Source: Pseudomonas sp. MIACH (lineage in GTDB: Bacteria > Pseudomonadota > Gammaproteobacteria > Pseudomonadales > Pseudomonadaceae). Taken from it: a stretch of 64,000 nt of DNA. Each line of letters opens with the position of its first letter. Position 1 is the first letter of the stretch. Both the position numbers and the translations under genes were made by a program. The stretch spans positions 62,001-126,000 of the forward strand of contig NZ_LHVO01000060.1 of NCBI RefSeq assembly GCF_001269925.1, read 5' to 3'. Below are positions 51,159-60,444 of the stretch, one piece after another. Below the pieces are notes generated by a model that saw nothing but the letters and a program-made list of their open reading frames with translations, was not told the origin of the DNA and did no database searches.

Positions 51159-51425
51159 GGGGGCACACCAGAATAACGGGCTAAACAAAAATGGCCGCCA
51201 TTATGAGGTTTTTCATCGGGAAGTTTCAGGCTTTTCAATCATGCCAGGTGATGGGCGGCCGTTTTACCGGGCCAATTCCCCACGGAATGCGCTGAATATC
51301 AAATGAACATTTCGTGAATCAACGCCCCTCAAGTGTTATCTCAATAGTATTTGATAAGCCACTGAAAGGGTGCCAGCATGGCTATGTGCCACTAACCAAT
51401 TTCAGCGCTTCAGGTGAGGCTCAAT

Positions 51426-52580
51426 ATGGAATACCAACTCCCTGTAACGAAGACGATGAGATGGCTGACAAACGCAGACGCGCCGTATGACACGCGCATA
51501 CGCAGCGAACTTATATCCGGGCCTTTTTCTTCCAAGGAGGTGCTGTGGGTTGGCTGGTTTAACAGCCTGGTGATGTGCACGGTCGCGGTCACGCTGCAGC
51601 CCAGCCGATTCTTCATTGCCTGGCTCATCATTGATTCAATGATCTGGGTCTCACGTTTAGCACTGCTGTATTGGATCAATAAATACGGCAGCCAAAAATA
51701 TCCCTATGTCATTGATCTATCGCTATTACTGGGCCTGGCCTGGGCGGCGGAGCTGGGCCTGGGTACCGCTGGTTGCCTGATGAGCGGTGATGCGATTCTT
51801 CAAATTCTCGGGTGCACCTCAATGGTCAGCGTGAATGCCGCGATCGCCATGCGCAACCAAGGCGTCCCGCGCTACGCATTTACTCAAATATTGCTGACTG
51901 ATGTGCCCATGAAGCTCGCCACCTTATTTCAGCCGGAACCGCTGCTGAGGATATTCCTGCTCCAGGCGCCGCTGTACTTAACCGGCATGTGGCTACTGCT
52001 CAACAAGTTGAACGATAACGTGGTGCGCGCCTTACTGGCAGAGGCCAAAAATGAAATCCGCGCGACCCATGACCCCCTCACGGGCCTTTACAACCGTATA
52101 GGGATCCTCGAACTGATTGAAAACACCCTGACCCGCAGCCGGCATGCCGATAAACACTTTGCGGTGCTTTATATAGATTTGGATGGTTTCAAGAGCATCA
52201 ACGATAACCACGGCCATGCCGAAGGTGACAAGGCCTTAGCCGAGTTTGGCGCAACGCTTAAATCGATCGTCAGGCTCAATCAGGATTCCGCCGGCCGATT
52301 GGGCGGAGACGAGTTTATCCTGCTGATGAATAATGCCGGCTTGACCTCTGCCACCCTGGCAGCGCAACGGATTATAGATACATTACGACAGGCCTCTGAC
52401 CGCTGCGCGCTCCCCTACGCCTTGCAAGCCAGCATCGGCATTGCCCTCTTTGAAGGCGCCGACAGTGCCTCACACACCAGCGCGCAGACATTGATTGCCC
52501 ATGCGGATGGCGCGTTATACGAAGCCAAGCGCGCGGGCAAAAACTGTTTTCGTATCGCACAAAGACAATTCGCCACCTAG
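51426..52580 (+). CDS. Membrane-bound diguanylate cyclase
   Basis: A 384-residue protein with an N-terminal multi-helix membrane part (about 35-195, five or six helices) and a C-terminal GGDEF domain (about 215-380) with RLGGDEF intact and DLDGFKSINDNHGHAEGD before it. It makes cyclic di-GMP. The inhibitory I-site, five residues before GGDEF, reads LNQD instead of RxxD, so product inhibition may be lost. The ATG at 51426 is preferred over the GTG at 51414 because GTGAGG is well spaced before it. Confidence 0.9.
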   Translation: MEYQLPVTKTMRWLTNADAPYDTRIRSELISGPFSSKEVLWVGWFNSLVMCTVAVTLQPSRFFIAWLIIDSMIWVSRLALLYWINKYGSQKYPYVIDLSLLLGLAWAAELGLGTAGCLMSGDAILQILGCTSMVSVNAAIAMRNQGVPRYAFTQILLTDVPMKLATLFQPEPLLRIFLLQAPLYLTGMWLLLNKLNDNVVRALLAEAKNEIRATHDPLTGLYNRIGILELIENTLTRSRHADKHFAVLYIDLDGFKSINDNHGHAEGDKALAEFGATLKSIVRLNQDSAGRLGGDEFILLMNNAGLTSATLAAQRIIDTLRQASDRCALPYALQASIGIALFEGADSASHTSAQTLIAHADGALYEAKRAGKNCFRIAQRQFAT

Positions 52581-52687
52581 GTATCCCTGAACGCCATTCG
52601 TCACGCACCGGTTTATATCAAACAATCAACCATCAACTTATTCCGTGTGATGCCGATGAACTTATGGCAATTCAGGGAGTAGTCGGA

Positions 52688-54253
52688 ATGCGCAACAACC
52701 AGCCCGTAACACAGCGCGAGATTTCACTCGCGCCTTCGCAAAAACTCATCTCCGCCACCGATGTCCATGGTGTGATCACTTACTGCAACGATGCCTTTGT
52801 CGATATCAGCGGCTTTGACCGCGCCGACCTGATCGGCGCCCCGCAAAACATCGTGCGTCACCCCGACGTGCCACCCGCCGTTTTCGCGCACATGTGGAGT
52901 GCGCTCAAGCAAGGCCTGCCGTGGATGGGCATCGTCAAGAACCGCTCGAAAAACGGCGACCACTATTGGGTCAACGCCTACGTCACGCCCATCTTCGACG
53001 GCAGCCGAGTGGTTGGTTTTGAGTCGGTGCGGGTCAAGCCCACGGCCGATGAAATTCGCCGCGCCCAGGCTCTCTACCTGCGTATCAGCCAAGGCAAGCC
53101 GGGCGTGCCGCGCCAGGATGCCTGGCTGCCGGCGGCATTGAGCTGCGTGCCGTACATGGCCACCGGTGTGGCCGGCAGCGTTGCCGGGCTGTTCCTCAGC
53201 GCACCGGTGGCCGTCGCAGTCGCCGTGGCGGTCGCGTTGCCGGTGGGCCTGTTGTGCTCACACTGGCGCCAGAGCAGCACCTTGCGTCTGTTGGAGGGGG
53301 TTGACCCGTCCACGTCCGATGCCCTGATCGCGCAGATGTACAGTGATGCTCGCGGCCCGCAGTCGCGCCTGCAAACCGCGTTCATCAGCCAGACCGCGCG
53401 CCTCAAGACCTGCCTCACCCGCCTGCAGGACAGCGCCGAACAACTCAGTGCCCTGGCCGGGCAATCCGACCAGTTGGCCACCGCCAGCGCCAAAGGCCTG
53501 GACCGCCAGCGTGTGGAAACCGAACAGGTCTCGGCAGCCGTCAACCAGATGGCCGCGACCACCCAGGAAGTCGCCAGCCACGTGCAACGCACCGCCGACG
53601 CCACCCAACAAGCCAACGTGCTGACCGGGCGCGGCCGCGAAGTGGCGCGTGATACCCGTGAAGCCATCGAACGGTTGTCCGCCGTGGTCGGCGAGACCGG
53701 GGTGACCGTGGCGCAACTGGCCAGGGACAGCGACGAGATCGGCAGTATGGTGGATGTGATCAAAGGCATCGCCGACCAGACCAACCTGCTCGCCCTCAAC
53801 GCTGCGATTGAAGCGGCGCGGGCCGGCGAGCAAGGCCGAGGTTTTGCCGTGGTAGCCGACGAAGTGCGCCAACTGGCCCAGCGCACTTCACAATCGACCA
53901 CCCAGATCCATGGGTTGATCACCAAGCTCCAGGCGTCCTCCAACAACGCCGTGCAAAGCATGCAAAACGGCCAACGCCAGGCCCAGGAAGGCGTGGCCTG
54001 GGTGCTGGAAGCGGACCAGGCCCTGGTGGGGATCAGCGAAGCGGTGTCGCATATCACCGACATGACCACCCAGATCGCCGCCGCCACCGAAGAACAAAGC
54101 GCCGTCGCCGAGGAGATCAGCCGCAACATCACCACCATCGCCGAACTGGCCGACCAGACCTCGATACAAGCCCATCAATCCACGGACCTGAGCAAGGAAT
54201 TGACCAATACCGCGTCCACCCAATACGCGTTGGTTGAGCGCTTCAATCGCTAG
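52688..54253 (+). CDS. PAS-containing chemoreceptor, Aer type
   Basis: A 521-residue receptor. The N-terminal PAS domain (about 15-125) has the Aer-like TYCNDAFVDISGF and HPDVPPAVFAHMW. A hydrophobic hairpin at about 160-195 anchors it, and the signalling domain follows, with the tip around GIADQTNLLALNAAIEAARA and the methylation helices on both sides. Aer-type proteins sense redox via FAD in energy taxis. The start at 52688 has GGGAG upstream. It follows the cyclase by 107 bp. Confidence 0.9.
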   Translation: MRNNQPVTQREISLAPSQKLISATDVHGVITYCNDAFVDISGFDRADLIGAPQNIVRHPDVPPAVFAHMWSALKQGLPWMGIVKNRSKNGDHYWVNAYVTPIFDGSRVVGFESVRVKPTADEIRRAQALYLRISQGKPGVPRQDAWLPAALSCVPYMATGVAGSVAGLFLSAPVAVAVAVAVALPVGLLCSHWRQSSTLRLLEGVDPSTSDALIAQMYSDARGPQSRLQTAFISQTARLKTCLTRLQDSAEQLSALAGQSDQLATASAKGLDRQRVETEQVSAAVNQMAATTQEVASHVQRTADATQQANVLTGRGREVARDTREAIERLSAVVGETGVTVAQLARDSDEIGSMVDVIKGIADQTNLLALNAAIEAARAGEQGRGFAVVADEVRQLAQRTSQSTTQIHGLITKLQASSNNAVQSMQNGQRQAQEGVAWVLEADQALVGISEAVSHITDMTTQIAAATEEQSAVAEEISRNITTIAELADQTSIQAHQSTDLSKELTNTASTQYALVERFNR

Positions 54254-54290
54254 AGGCTGACACGTCTCTCGTGTAATGAGCCCGCTTACT

Positions 54291-54423
54291 GTGGCGAGCG
54301 GGCTTGCCCCGCGTTGGGCCGCGAAGCGGCCCCAATCAAGATCACTGTGTTCCATCAGACAAACCGCAGTGCCTGGTTTTGGGGCCGCTTCGCAGCCCAA
54401 CGCGGGGCAAGCCCGCTCGCCAC
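54291..54423. repeat. REPIN of the GTGGCGAGCGGGCTTGCCCC type
   Basis: Two long arms (54291-54335 and 54379-54423) of 45 bp, nearly perfect reverse complements; one position near the tip differs. The outer 20 bases match those at 59365-59495. The central spacer is 43 bp. Confidence 0.92.
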
Positions 54424-54484
54424 ACGATAACCACTCATGCCAAGCTTGGGTTATCGTCAACTCCCCTCTGCATGAAGCCCTGCC

Positions 54485-55105
54485 ATGTCCATCACCGATA
54501 ACCTCCTCGCCTTCACCTTCGCCGCCACCCTGCTGACCCTCACGCCTGGGCTCGACACCGCCTTGGTCCTGCGCACCGCCACGGTGGAAGGCAAACGCCA
54601 GGCGCTGCTGGCCACGTTGGGCATCAACGCCGGTTGCCTGGTGTGGGGCGCCGCGGTTGCCTTTGGCCTGGGCGCGTTGATTGCGGTGTCGGAGGTGGCG
54701 TTCAACCTGCTCAAATACTGCGGCGCCGCTTACCTGGCCTGGCTGGGGCTGAACATGCTGGTGCGCCCCCGTCGCTCGTTGGCGCAGGCCTCAACCGATG
54801 GCAAGCCCGGCGGCAATTGGTTTATCAAGGGCATGCTGGGCAATGTGCTGAACCCCAAGGTGGGGATTTTCTACGTGTCGTTCCTGCCGCAATTTATCCC
54901 CCAAGGGCATTCGCTGATTGCCTGGACCTTCGGACTGGTGAGCATCCATGTGCTGCTCGGACTGCTGTGGTCGCTGGTCTTGATCGGCGCCACACAGTCG
55001 CTGTCCGGATTCCTGCGCCGCGAAAAGGTCATCCAGTGGATGGACCGCACCACCGGCGTGATCTTCGTGCTGTTTGCCGCAAAGCTGGCGTTCAGCAAGC
55101 GCTGA
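54485..55105 (+). CDS. LysE/RhtB-family amino-acid exporter
   Basis: A 206-residue exporter: TLTPGLDTALVLRTATVEGK near the N-terminus, then GMLGNVLNPKVGIFYVSFLP. Six predicted helices. It is a different member from the one at 42301. A DMT transporter gene follows after 132 bp. Confidence 0.92.
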   Translation: MSITDNLLAFTFAATLLTLTPGLDTALVLRTATVEGKRQALLATLGINAGCLVWGAAVAFGLGALIAVSEVAFNLLKYCGAAYLAWLGLNMLVRPRRSLAQASTDGKPGGNWFIKGMLGNVLNPKVGIFYVSFLPQFIPQGHSLIAWTFGLVSIHVLLGLLWSLVLIGATQSLSGFLRREKVIQWMDRTTGVIFVLFAAKLAFSKR

Positions 55106-55237
55106 GTTTTCCCCAGGCCAAATCCCTCCTTGCCCCCTCGGCGCAAACACGCTACAAATCCCCCCTCACGAAGTTGTACGACAACCTAAAAATAAATCGC
55201 CATCCCCGACGATGGCGCCAACCACCCGAGCCCCAGC

Positions 55238-56173
55238 ATGACTCCGCCTGCCCCGACGCAAACCGCCCCCGCCCTGTTCTCCCGTCCGATCGCCGTGTTG
55301 ATTCTGCTCTGCATGGGCTGTGCCTTCGCCGGCAATCACATCGCCGCTCGCGTCGCTTTCGACGATGGCGCCGGTGTGCTGCTGGCCATTTTGCTGCGCT
55401 CGGGTGGGACCTTGCTGGTGCTGGCCGTGCTGGTACTGTGGCAACGCCAAAACCTGCGCCTGCCAGCAGGAGCATGGCGCTGGCAAGTGCTGCTGGGCTT
55501 GCTTATCGCCACCCAGAGCCTGTGCCTCTACTCCGCCGTCGCCCGCGTGCCGGTGGCGTTGGCGTTACTGGTGGGCAACGTGTTCCCGATCTTGCTTGCC
55601 CTGCTCACCTGGGCATTAGGCGGCCCACGCCCGACGGCGCGCACCGCCTTGCTGATGGGCTTGATTCTGGTGGGTCTGGTGTTTGTGCTGGACGTACCCG
55701 CCCGCCTCTCAAGCAGTACCGATATCGGCCCGCAATGGCTGCTCGGCGTCAGCCTGGCGTTCTGCGCCGCCTTCGTGTTCGCCTGTGCGCTGTGGATCAC
55801 CGACCATAAGTTGTCCCAGGTACGCGGTTCAGTGCGCAGCCTGTTGACCATCTTCATCGTGTTCAGCAGCGTCAACCTCGCCGGCCTCAGTGGCGCCCTT
55901 CCGGGCGGCCTGAACGCGCCGGCAACCAGTACCGGCTGGCTGGCGCTCGCGACGTTGGTGGTGCTGTATGGCACCGGTTTTATCGTGCTGTTCATGTCGG
56001 TCCCGCGCCTGGATATGCCGCGCAATGCACCGGTCATGAACATCGAGCCGCTGGCGACCTTGCTGATGGGCTGGATCGTGCTCGATCAACTGCTCAGCGC
56101 CGGACAGATGCTCGGCGGCGTCATCGTGGTGACCGGGATTGTGCTGCTGACGTATCGCAAGTCTGCCCGGTAA
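55238..56173 (+). CDS. EamA/DMT-family transporter
   Basis: A 311-residue 10-helix transporter of the drug/metabolite superfamily, with two EamA repeats (about 15-150 and 170-305). N-terminal SRPIAVLILLCMGCAFAGNH and AIVGG-like glycine-rich second half; it ends with a short basic tail. Substrate unknown. Confidence 0.9.
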   Translation: MTPPAPTQTAPALFSRPIAVLILLCMGCAFAGNHIAARVAFDDGAGVLLAILLRSGGTLLVLAVLVLWQRQNLRLPAGAWRWQVLLGLLIATQSLCLYSAVARVPVALALLVGNVFPILLALLTWALGGPRPTARTALLMGLILVGLVFVLDVPARLSSSTDIGPQWLLGVSLAFCAAFVFACALWITDHKLSQVRGSVRSLLTIFIVFSSVNLAGLSGALPGGLNAPATSTGWLALATLVVLYGTGFIVLFMSVPRLDMPRNAPVMNIEPLATLLMGWIVLDQLLSAGQMLGGVIVVTGIVLLTYRKSAR

Positions 56174-56324
56174 CGATAGATCCCCGCCTGACCTGGCCCA
56201 ATTCCTGCCTCCTCCACTCCCAGCCAGTCGCTACTGACTATGCGGACGACTCTTTTGAGCCCGGCCGCCTATCCCCCTTCCCCGGATAATCCAGCATCCC
56301 CCGACCCCTTCCGAGGCCTTCCCC

Positions 56325-57662
56325 ATGACGAGCCCCTCCACCGAACAGGTAAGCCCCCAAACCCTGCGCAAGGTCATCATCGCCGCCGGCATCGGTAACT
56401 TCGTCGAGTGGTTTGACTTCGCCGTCTACGGCTTCCTCGCCACCACCATCGCCCAACAATTCTTCCCCAGCGGCGACGCCAGCGCGGCCTTGCTCAAAAC
56501 CTTCGCGGTGTTCGCCGTCGCCTTTGCCTTCCGGCCCTTGGGCGGGATTTTCTTCGGCATGCTCGGCGACCGTATCGGGCGCAAACGCACCCTGGCCATG
56601 ACCATCCTGCTGATGGCCGGCGCCACCACCTTGATCGGCCTGCTGCCTACCTACGCCGCCATCGGCGTCGCGGCGCCGATTCTGTTGTCGCTGATCCGCT
56701 GCGCCCAGGGCTTCTCCGCCGGCGGCGAATACGCCGGTGCCTGTGCCTACCTGATGGAGCACGCGCCCAGTGACAAACGCGCCTGGTACGGCAGCTTCGT
56801 GCCGGTGTCGACGTTCTCTGCCTTCGCCGCCGCCGCCGTGGTGGCGTACGCACTCGAAGCGTCGTTGTCCGCCGAGGCGATGGGCAGTTGGGGCTGGCGC
56901 CTGCCGTTCCTGATCGCCGCGCCGCTGGGCCTGGTGGGCCTTTACCTGCGCTGGAAGCTGGATGAGACGCCTGCCTTCCAAGCGGTGAAGCAGGAGCACG
57001 CGGTCGCCCACTCTCCGCTCAAGGAAACCTTGCGCAACCATGGTGCGGCGATCTGCTGCCTGGGCGCTTTTGTGTCACTGACGGCGCTGTCGTTTTATAT
57101 GTTCACCACCTACTTCGCCACGTACCTGCAAGTGGCGGGAGGGCTGAGTCGCGCGATGGCGTTGCTGGTGTCGCTGATCGCGTTGATCTTCGCCGCAGCG
57201 ATTTGCCCGCTGGCGGGGCTGTATTCGGATCGCGTGGGGCGTCGGGTCACGGTGATGACGGCGTGTGTGTTGTTGATGGTGGTGGTGTATCCGTCGTTCC
57301 TGATGGCCAGCTCCGGTTCGTTCGCCGCGTCTATCGTCGGGGTGATGTTGCTGGCGGTCGGCGCAGTATTGTGCGGAGTGGTCACGGCGGCGTTGCTGTC
57401 GGAGACCTTCCCGACCCGCACGCGCTACACCGCCTCGGCGATCACCTACAACATGGCGTATACGATCTTCGGCGGTACAGCGCCGCTGATGGCCACGTGG
57501 TTGATCAGCACCACCGGCAGCAACCTGTCACCGGCGTTCTACCTGATTGCCGTGGCACTGCTGGCGTTGGCGGGCGGGTTGGCGTTGCCGGAAACGTCGA
57601 GGATTTCCCTGCACGACGTGGGCGCTGAGGACAAAAGCCCGGCGCCGCTGCTCTCGCGTTAA
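56325..57662 (+). CDS. MHS-family MFS transporter
   Basis: A 445-residue metabolite:H+ symporter. GNFVEWFDFAVYGFLATTIA is the hallmark opening, the loop GDRIGRKRT lies between helices 2 and 3, and SAGGEYAGA in helix 5. It is a different member from the one at 3196-4623 and is not next to catabolic genes. Citrate, proline/betaine or ketoglutarate are usual substrates for this group. Confidence 0.92.
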   Translation: MTSPSTEQVSPQTLRKVIIAAGIGNFVEWFDFAVYGFLATTIAQQFFPSGDASAALLKTFAVFAVAFAFRPLGGIFFGMLGDRIGRKRTLAMTILLMAGATTLIGLLPTYAAIGVAAPILLSLIRCAQGFSAGGEYAGACAYLMEHAPSDKRAWYGSFVPVSTFSAFAAAAVVAYALEASLSAEAMGSWGWRLPFLIAAPLGLVGLYLRWKLDETPAFQAVKQEHAVAHSPLKETLRNHGAAICCLGAFVSLTALSFYMFTTYFATYLQVAGGLSRAMALLVSLIALIFAAAICPLAGLYSDRVGRRVTVMTACVLLMVVVYPSFLMASSGSFAASIVGVMLLAVGAVLCGVVTAALLSETFPTRTRYTASAITYNMAYTIFGGTAPLMATWLISTTGSNLSPAFYLIAVALLALAGGLALPETSRISLHDVGAEDKSPAPLLSR

Positions 57663-57700
57663 GCACCCTGATGCCGTCTTACCCAACACTGTCCGAACCC

Positions 57701-57784
57701 GCAGCTGTCGAGCGCAAGCGAGGCTGCGATGGCGGACTGACAGGCAGCAGCTTTATCGCCTGAGCCAGGATCGACACTCAGGCG
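57701..57784. terminator. Two hairpins between convergent genes
   Basis: CGCAGC (57701-57706) pairs with GCTGCG (57724-57729) around a stretch resembling a third REP-like word. GCCTGAG (57759-57765) pairs with CTCAGGC (57778-57784). They lie between the convergent MFS and exported-protein genes and could stop readthrough in both directions. Confidence 0.5.
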
Positions 57785-57800
57785 CCACTGCTCCCGAGCC

Positions 57801-59207
57801 TCAGGGCTGCTTACGATAAAACCCGGTCAGATAGTCCTGGCTGTCCGGCGCCGAGTTGTGCTCGATCACGGCAAAGCCCTTCACCAGTTGGATGTGATAC
57901 GGCCCGGCCCGAGGGGGCGCCTGGGGCGCGCGCACGATGATCAGGTTTTCGGTTTCCATCGGCACGCTTTGGTGCGTAGTGATGATGATCTTGTCGGTGC
58001 CGGTGTCTTTGAGCGTCACGGTGAGTTCCGCCACTTCCCGGCCCTGGGCATCGCGTTCGGGAAGGATTTTCAGGTCCAGGTCGCCGTCGCGGTCGAGGAA
58101 GTCGTCGCGCATCTGGTAATGCCCATCGCGCTGGTCGCGGGCCACGTCGCCGAGTTTGTCGTACTCCGGCTCTCGGTCCTGCCTGTGCAGTTGAATCTGC
58201 AGCTCGGGCTGGTCGCCCTTGGCACCACTGACCCAGGTGCCCGCGTAGTCATAAGGTTCGACGGTTTCCCGCGTGATGCGCCAGATGCCGGTTTGATGAC
58301 CATCATCGGCATATTCGTGCAGGTAGATAAACGACTGGTCGCCGTATTCACCCTGATCCCCCACCAGCTTGATCGGCTTGCCGCTGCCGCTTTTGGTGTA
58401 GCGCAACTCACCGATCAGCACCGCGCCCTGTTGCTGGTACCAGAGTTGCACCGGGATCTTGCCGTTGAGGGTTCCAGCCAGGAACTCAGGGTCTTCGTTG
58501 ACCGGCCCTTCCAGCCTTGGCGTTTCCAGCCATTGGCCGTCCTTCCACTCGCCGGTGGTGCGCAGCATGTAGCCGCTGGGCATGCTGTTGTTCGCGTCAT
58601 CGTCGGTCGCGGGCACTTCTGCCTGGGTGTACGAGCTGAGCTTTACCAGTTTTCCATCGCGCATCTGATAGCGGCTGGCGCGGGTCCAGCAGCAACCCCG
58701 GTCGGTCTGCGAATGGATAATGCCGTCCTTGGGATCGACCGAAAACATCCCGCCGAAGGTCTCGTTGGCCAGCTCGGTCAAGGGACCATTGAGCACCCAG
58801 TGGGGCTTCTGCGGGTCTTGCAGGTAGACGTCATAACTCGACTGAAAGTCTTTATCCGCGCCGTTGCCATTGCGGATCGCCAGGTCCTGGCGGCCATCCT
58901 GGTTTATATCGGCAAAGTACACCACTCCGTTCTCCCCCATCAGGCGCCAGTCCAGGGTTCTGCCTTGGGCATCCAGCGGCACCTGGGCGTCTGGGGTCTG
59001 CAGTTGCTGAAGGATTTCGAGGGAGCCTTTGTCGCGCAGGGTGATGAGCGCCGGCGCCAGGTACTGCAAGTCCTGCGGCACCTCGGGGAACAACACTTCG
59101 ACCAGGTATTGACCGCTGGGATCATTGACCGAGAACGAACGGGGCTCGGCCATGACGGGAGCGGCCAGGGCCAGGGAGAGGAGTACACCGCTGAGTCGCG
59201 TACGCAT
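57801..59207 (-). CDS. Exported protein of unknown function, XAC2610-like
   Basis: A 468-residue protein with a signal peptide (LSGVLLSLALAAPVMA, cleavage about residue 20). The mature part contains NGVVYFADINQDGRQDLAIR, like the integrin-type FG-GAP/VCBS calcium-binding motif (DINQDGRQD), and DRDGDLDLKI near the C-terminus repeats it. I do not recognise a catalytic motif. The start at 59207 has AAGGA eight bases upstream. It is probably periplasmic. Function unknown. Confidence 0.78.
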   Translation of the reverse strand: MRTRLSGVLLSLALAAPVMAEPRSFSVNDPSGQYLVEVLFPEVPQDLQYLAPALITLRDKGSLEILQQLQTPDAQVPLDAQGRTLDWRLMGENGVVYFADINQDGRQDLAIRNGNGADKDFQSSYDVYLQDPQKPHWVLNGPLTELANETFGGMFSVDPKDGIIHSQTDRGCCWTRASRYQMRDGKLVKLSSYTQAEVPATDDDANNSMPSGYMLRTTGEWKDGQWLETPRLEGPVNEDPEFLAGTLNGKIPVQLWYQQQGAVLIGELRYTKSGSGKPIKLVGDQGEYGDQSFIYLHEYADDGHQTGIWRITRETVEPYDYAGTWVSGAKGDQPELQIQLHRQDREPEYDKLGDVARDQRDGHYQMRDDFLDRDGDLDLKILPERDAQGREVAELTVTLKDTGTDKIIITTHQSVPMETENLIIVRAPQAPPRAGPYHIQLVKGFAVIEHNSAPDSQDYLTGFYRKQP

Positions 59208-59364
59208 CCAACGCATCCTTGCTGAAATTCGGGGGCGGCAGTGTAAAGGCAAATGGAGAAGGCTTCGAAAAAATCGACTACGCCAGGGTGGCCGAGACAG
59301 GCGGGACTCTCAGCGCTATCCGCTGAACAGTCAGTTAAGAGATAGAACGGGCAAACAGTAACCT

Positions 59365-59495
59365 GTGGCGAGCGGGCTTGCCCCGCGTTGGGCTGCGAAG
59401 CAGCCCCAAAACACAGCCCCGGACGTGCCTGGCACACTGCAGCGCTCTTATTGGGGCTGCTGCGCAGCCCAACGCGGGGCAAGCCCGCTCGCCAC
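59365..59495. repeat. REPIN of the GTGGCGAGCGGGCTTGCCCC type
   Basis: Arms 59365-59409 and 59451-59495, 45 bp each, near-perfect inverted (few tip differences), with a 41-bp spacer. Same family as 54291-54423. Confidence 0.92.
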
Positions 59496-59645
59496 AGTTA
59501 CAGTGTTTCTCCTTAACTGTCCGGCATTACTATTCCTTGGTTAGTTTTCCAATAATGCGCAATGGTCTTTGGCAGCTCCCTTGCTTTAGCCAGGTGCGGA
59601 CTGCATCTTAACCATCGCCAAGACGGTCAGCACTGGAAACAGCCC

Positions 59646-60332
59646 ATGCGCATCGCCTGCCTTCATACCGCAGCCAGCAACATCAGCGTCTTTGACACCG
59701 CCGCGAAAGCACTGGGTATCGGCGCTGATGTGCTACGCCATGAAGTGCGCGCCGACCTATTGGCTGCTGCCGAAAACGCCGGCCATCTGAGCGCCGACAT
59801 CTGCGCATCCACCGCATCAGCCCTGCTTGCACTGGCTGAACAGGCCGACGCCGTGGTGCTCACCTGCTCGACCCTGGGCCCGGTCGTTGAAGGTATCTCC
59901 AGCAGTGTCCCGATCCTGAGAACAGACGAAGCGCTGGCCGCCTCGGCGGTGCAGGCTGGCGGAAAAATTGCGGTGCTGTGCGCGGTGGAAACCACCCTCG
60001 AACCTACCGCGCGGCTGTTTCACAAGGCCGCGCTGCAATCGAACGCGGTCGTCGAAGTGCGGCTGGTTCCGGGGGCGTGGGGATTGTTCAAGGCAGGTGA
60101 CATCGACGGCTACCTGGCGACCGTTGCCATGGCCGCCGATCAGGCCTACCGGGAGGGCGCATCCATAGTCGCACTGGCTCAGGCCTCCATGAGCAGTGCT
60201 GCCGCCCATGTCACATCCGGCCCACTGCCCCTCACCAGTGCCCTCGCCGGCCTGGAAGCAGCGTTGCGCTCACTTCAAGACCCGCTGACGGCGCTGTTGG
60301 CCCAACAACAGTGCTTGGACAGCTTGTGCTGA
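59646..60332 (+). CDS. Asp/Glu racemase-superfamily protein lacking the second cysteine
   Basis: A 228-residue member of the aspartate/glutamate/hydantoin racemase fold. The first catalytic cysteine lies in VVLTCSTLGP (about 78). At the place of the second cysteine the sequence reads IVALAQASMS (about 180-189), without Cys. It may be a one-base enzyme such as the maleate isomerase and arylmalonate decarboxylase groups, or inactive. The start at 59646 is the ATG before RIACLHTA; upstream is noncoding-like and close to the REPIN. Confidence 0.82.
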   Translation: MRIACLHTAASNISVFDTAAKALGIGADVLRHEVRADLLAAAENAGHLSADICASTASALLALAEQADAVVLTCSTLGPVVEGISSSVPILRTDEALAASAVQAGGKIAVLCAVETTLEPTARLFHKAALQSNAVVEVRLVPGAWGLFKAGDIDGYLATVAMAADQAYREGASIVALAQASMSSAAAHVTSGPLPLTSALAGLEAALRSLQDPLTALLAQQQCLDSLC

Positions 60333-60396
60333 ATCCACACACGCCCCCTCTCCTAAAAACCCACATATCTTATTGAAATAAAAGCATTTAATCCTC

Positions 60397-60412
60397 TGGC
60401 ATGGCGCGTGCA
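60397..60412 (+). promoter_or_regulatory. Sigma-54-type promoter before the ABC operon
   Basis: TGGCATGGCGCGTGCA has the invariant GG and GC with exactly 10 bases between them (GG at 60398-60399, GC at 60410-60411). It is 33 bp before the ATG of the AMP-binding-like gene; AAGGA lies between, as ribosome binding site. No enhancer-binding regulator gene is in the window. Confidence 0.6.
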
Positions 60413-60444
60413 ATCGCCTTCGCATACTGACGAAGGATGCCCCC

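Noticed and set aside
57858..59225. 455-codon frame antisense to the exported protein gene
   Set aside because: It covers the other gene almost exactly; only the minus-strand frame has a signal peptide and motifs.
48858..59495. Possible CRISPR array from the repeated hairpins
   Set aside because: Repeats are inverted pairs kilobases apart with REP sequence, not short direct repeats with regular spacers.
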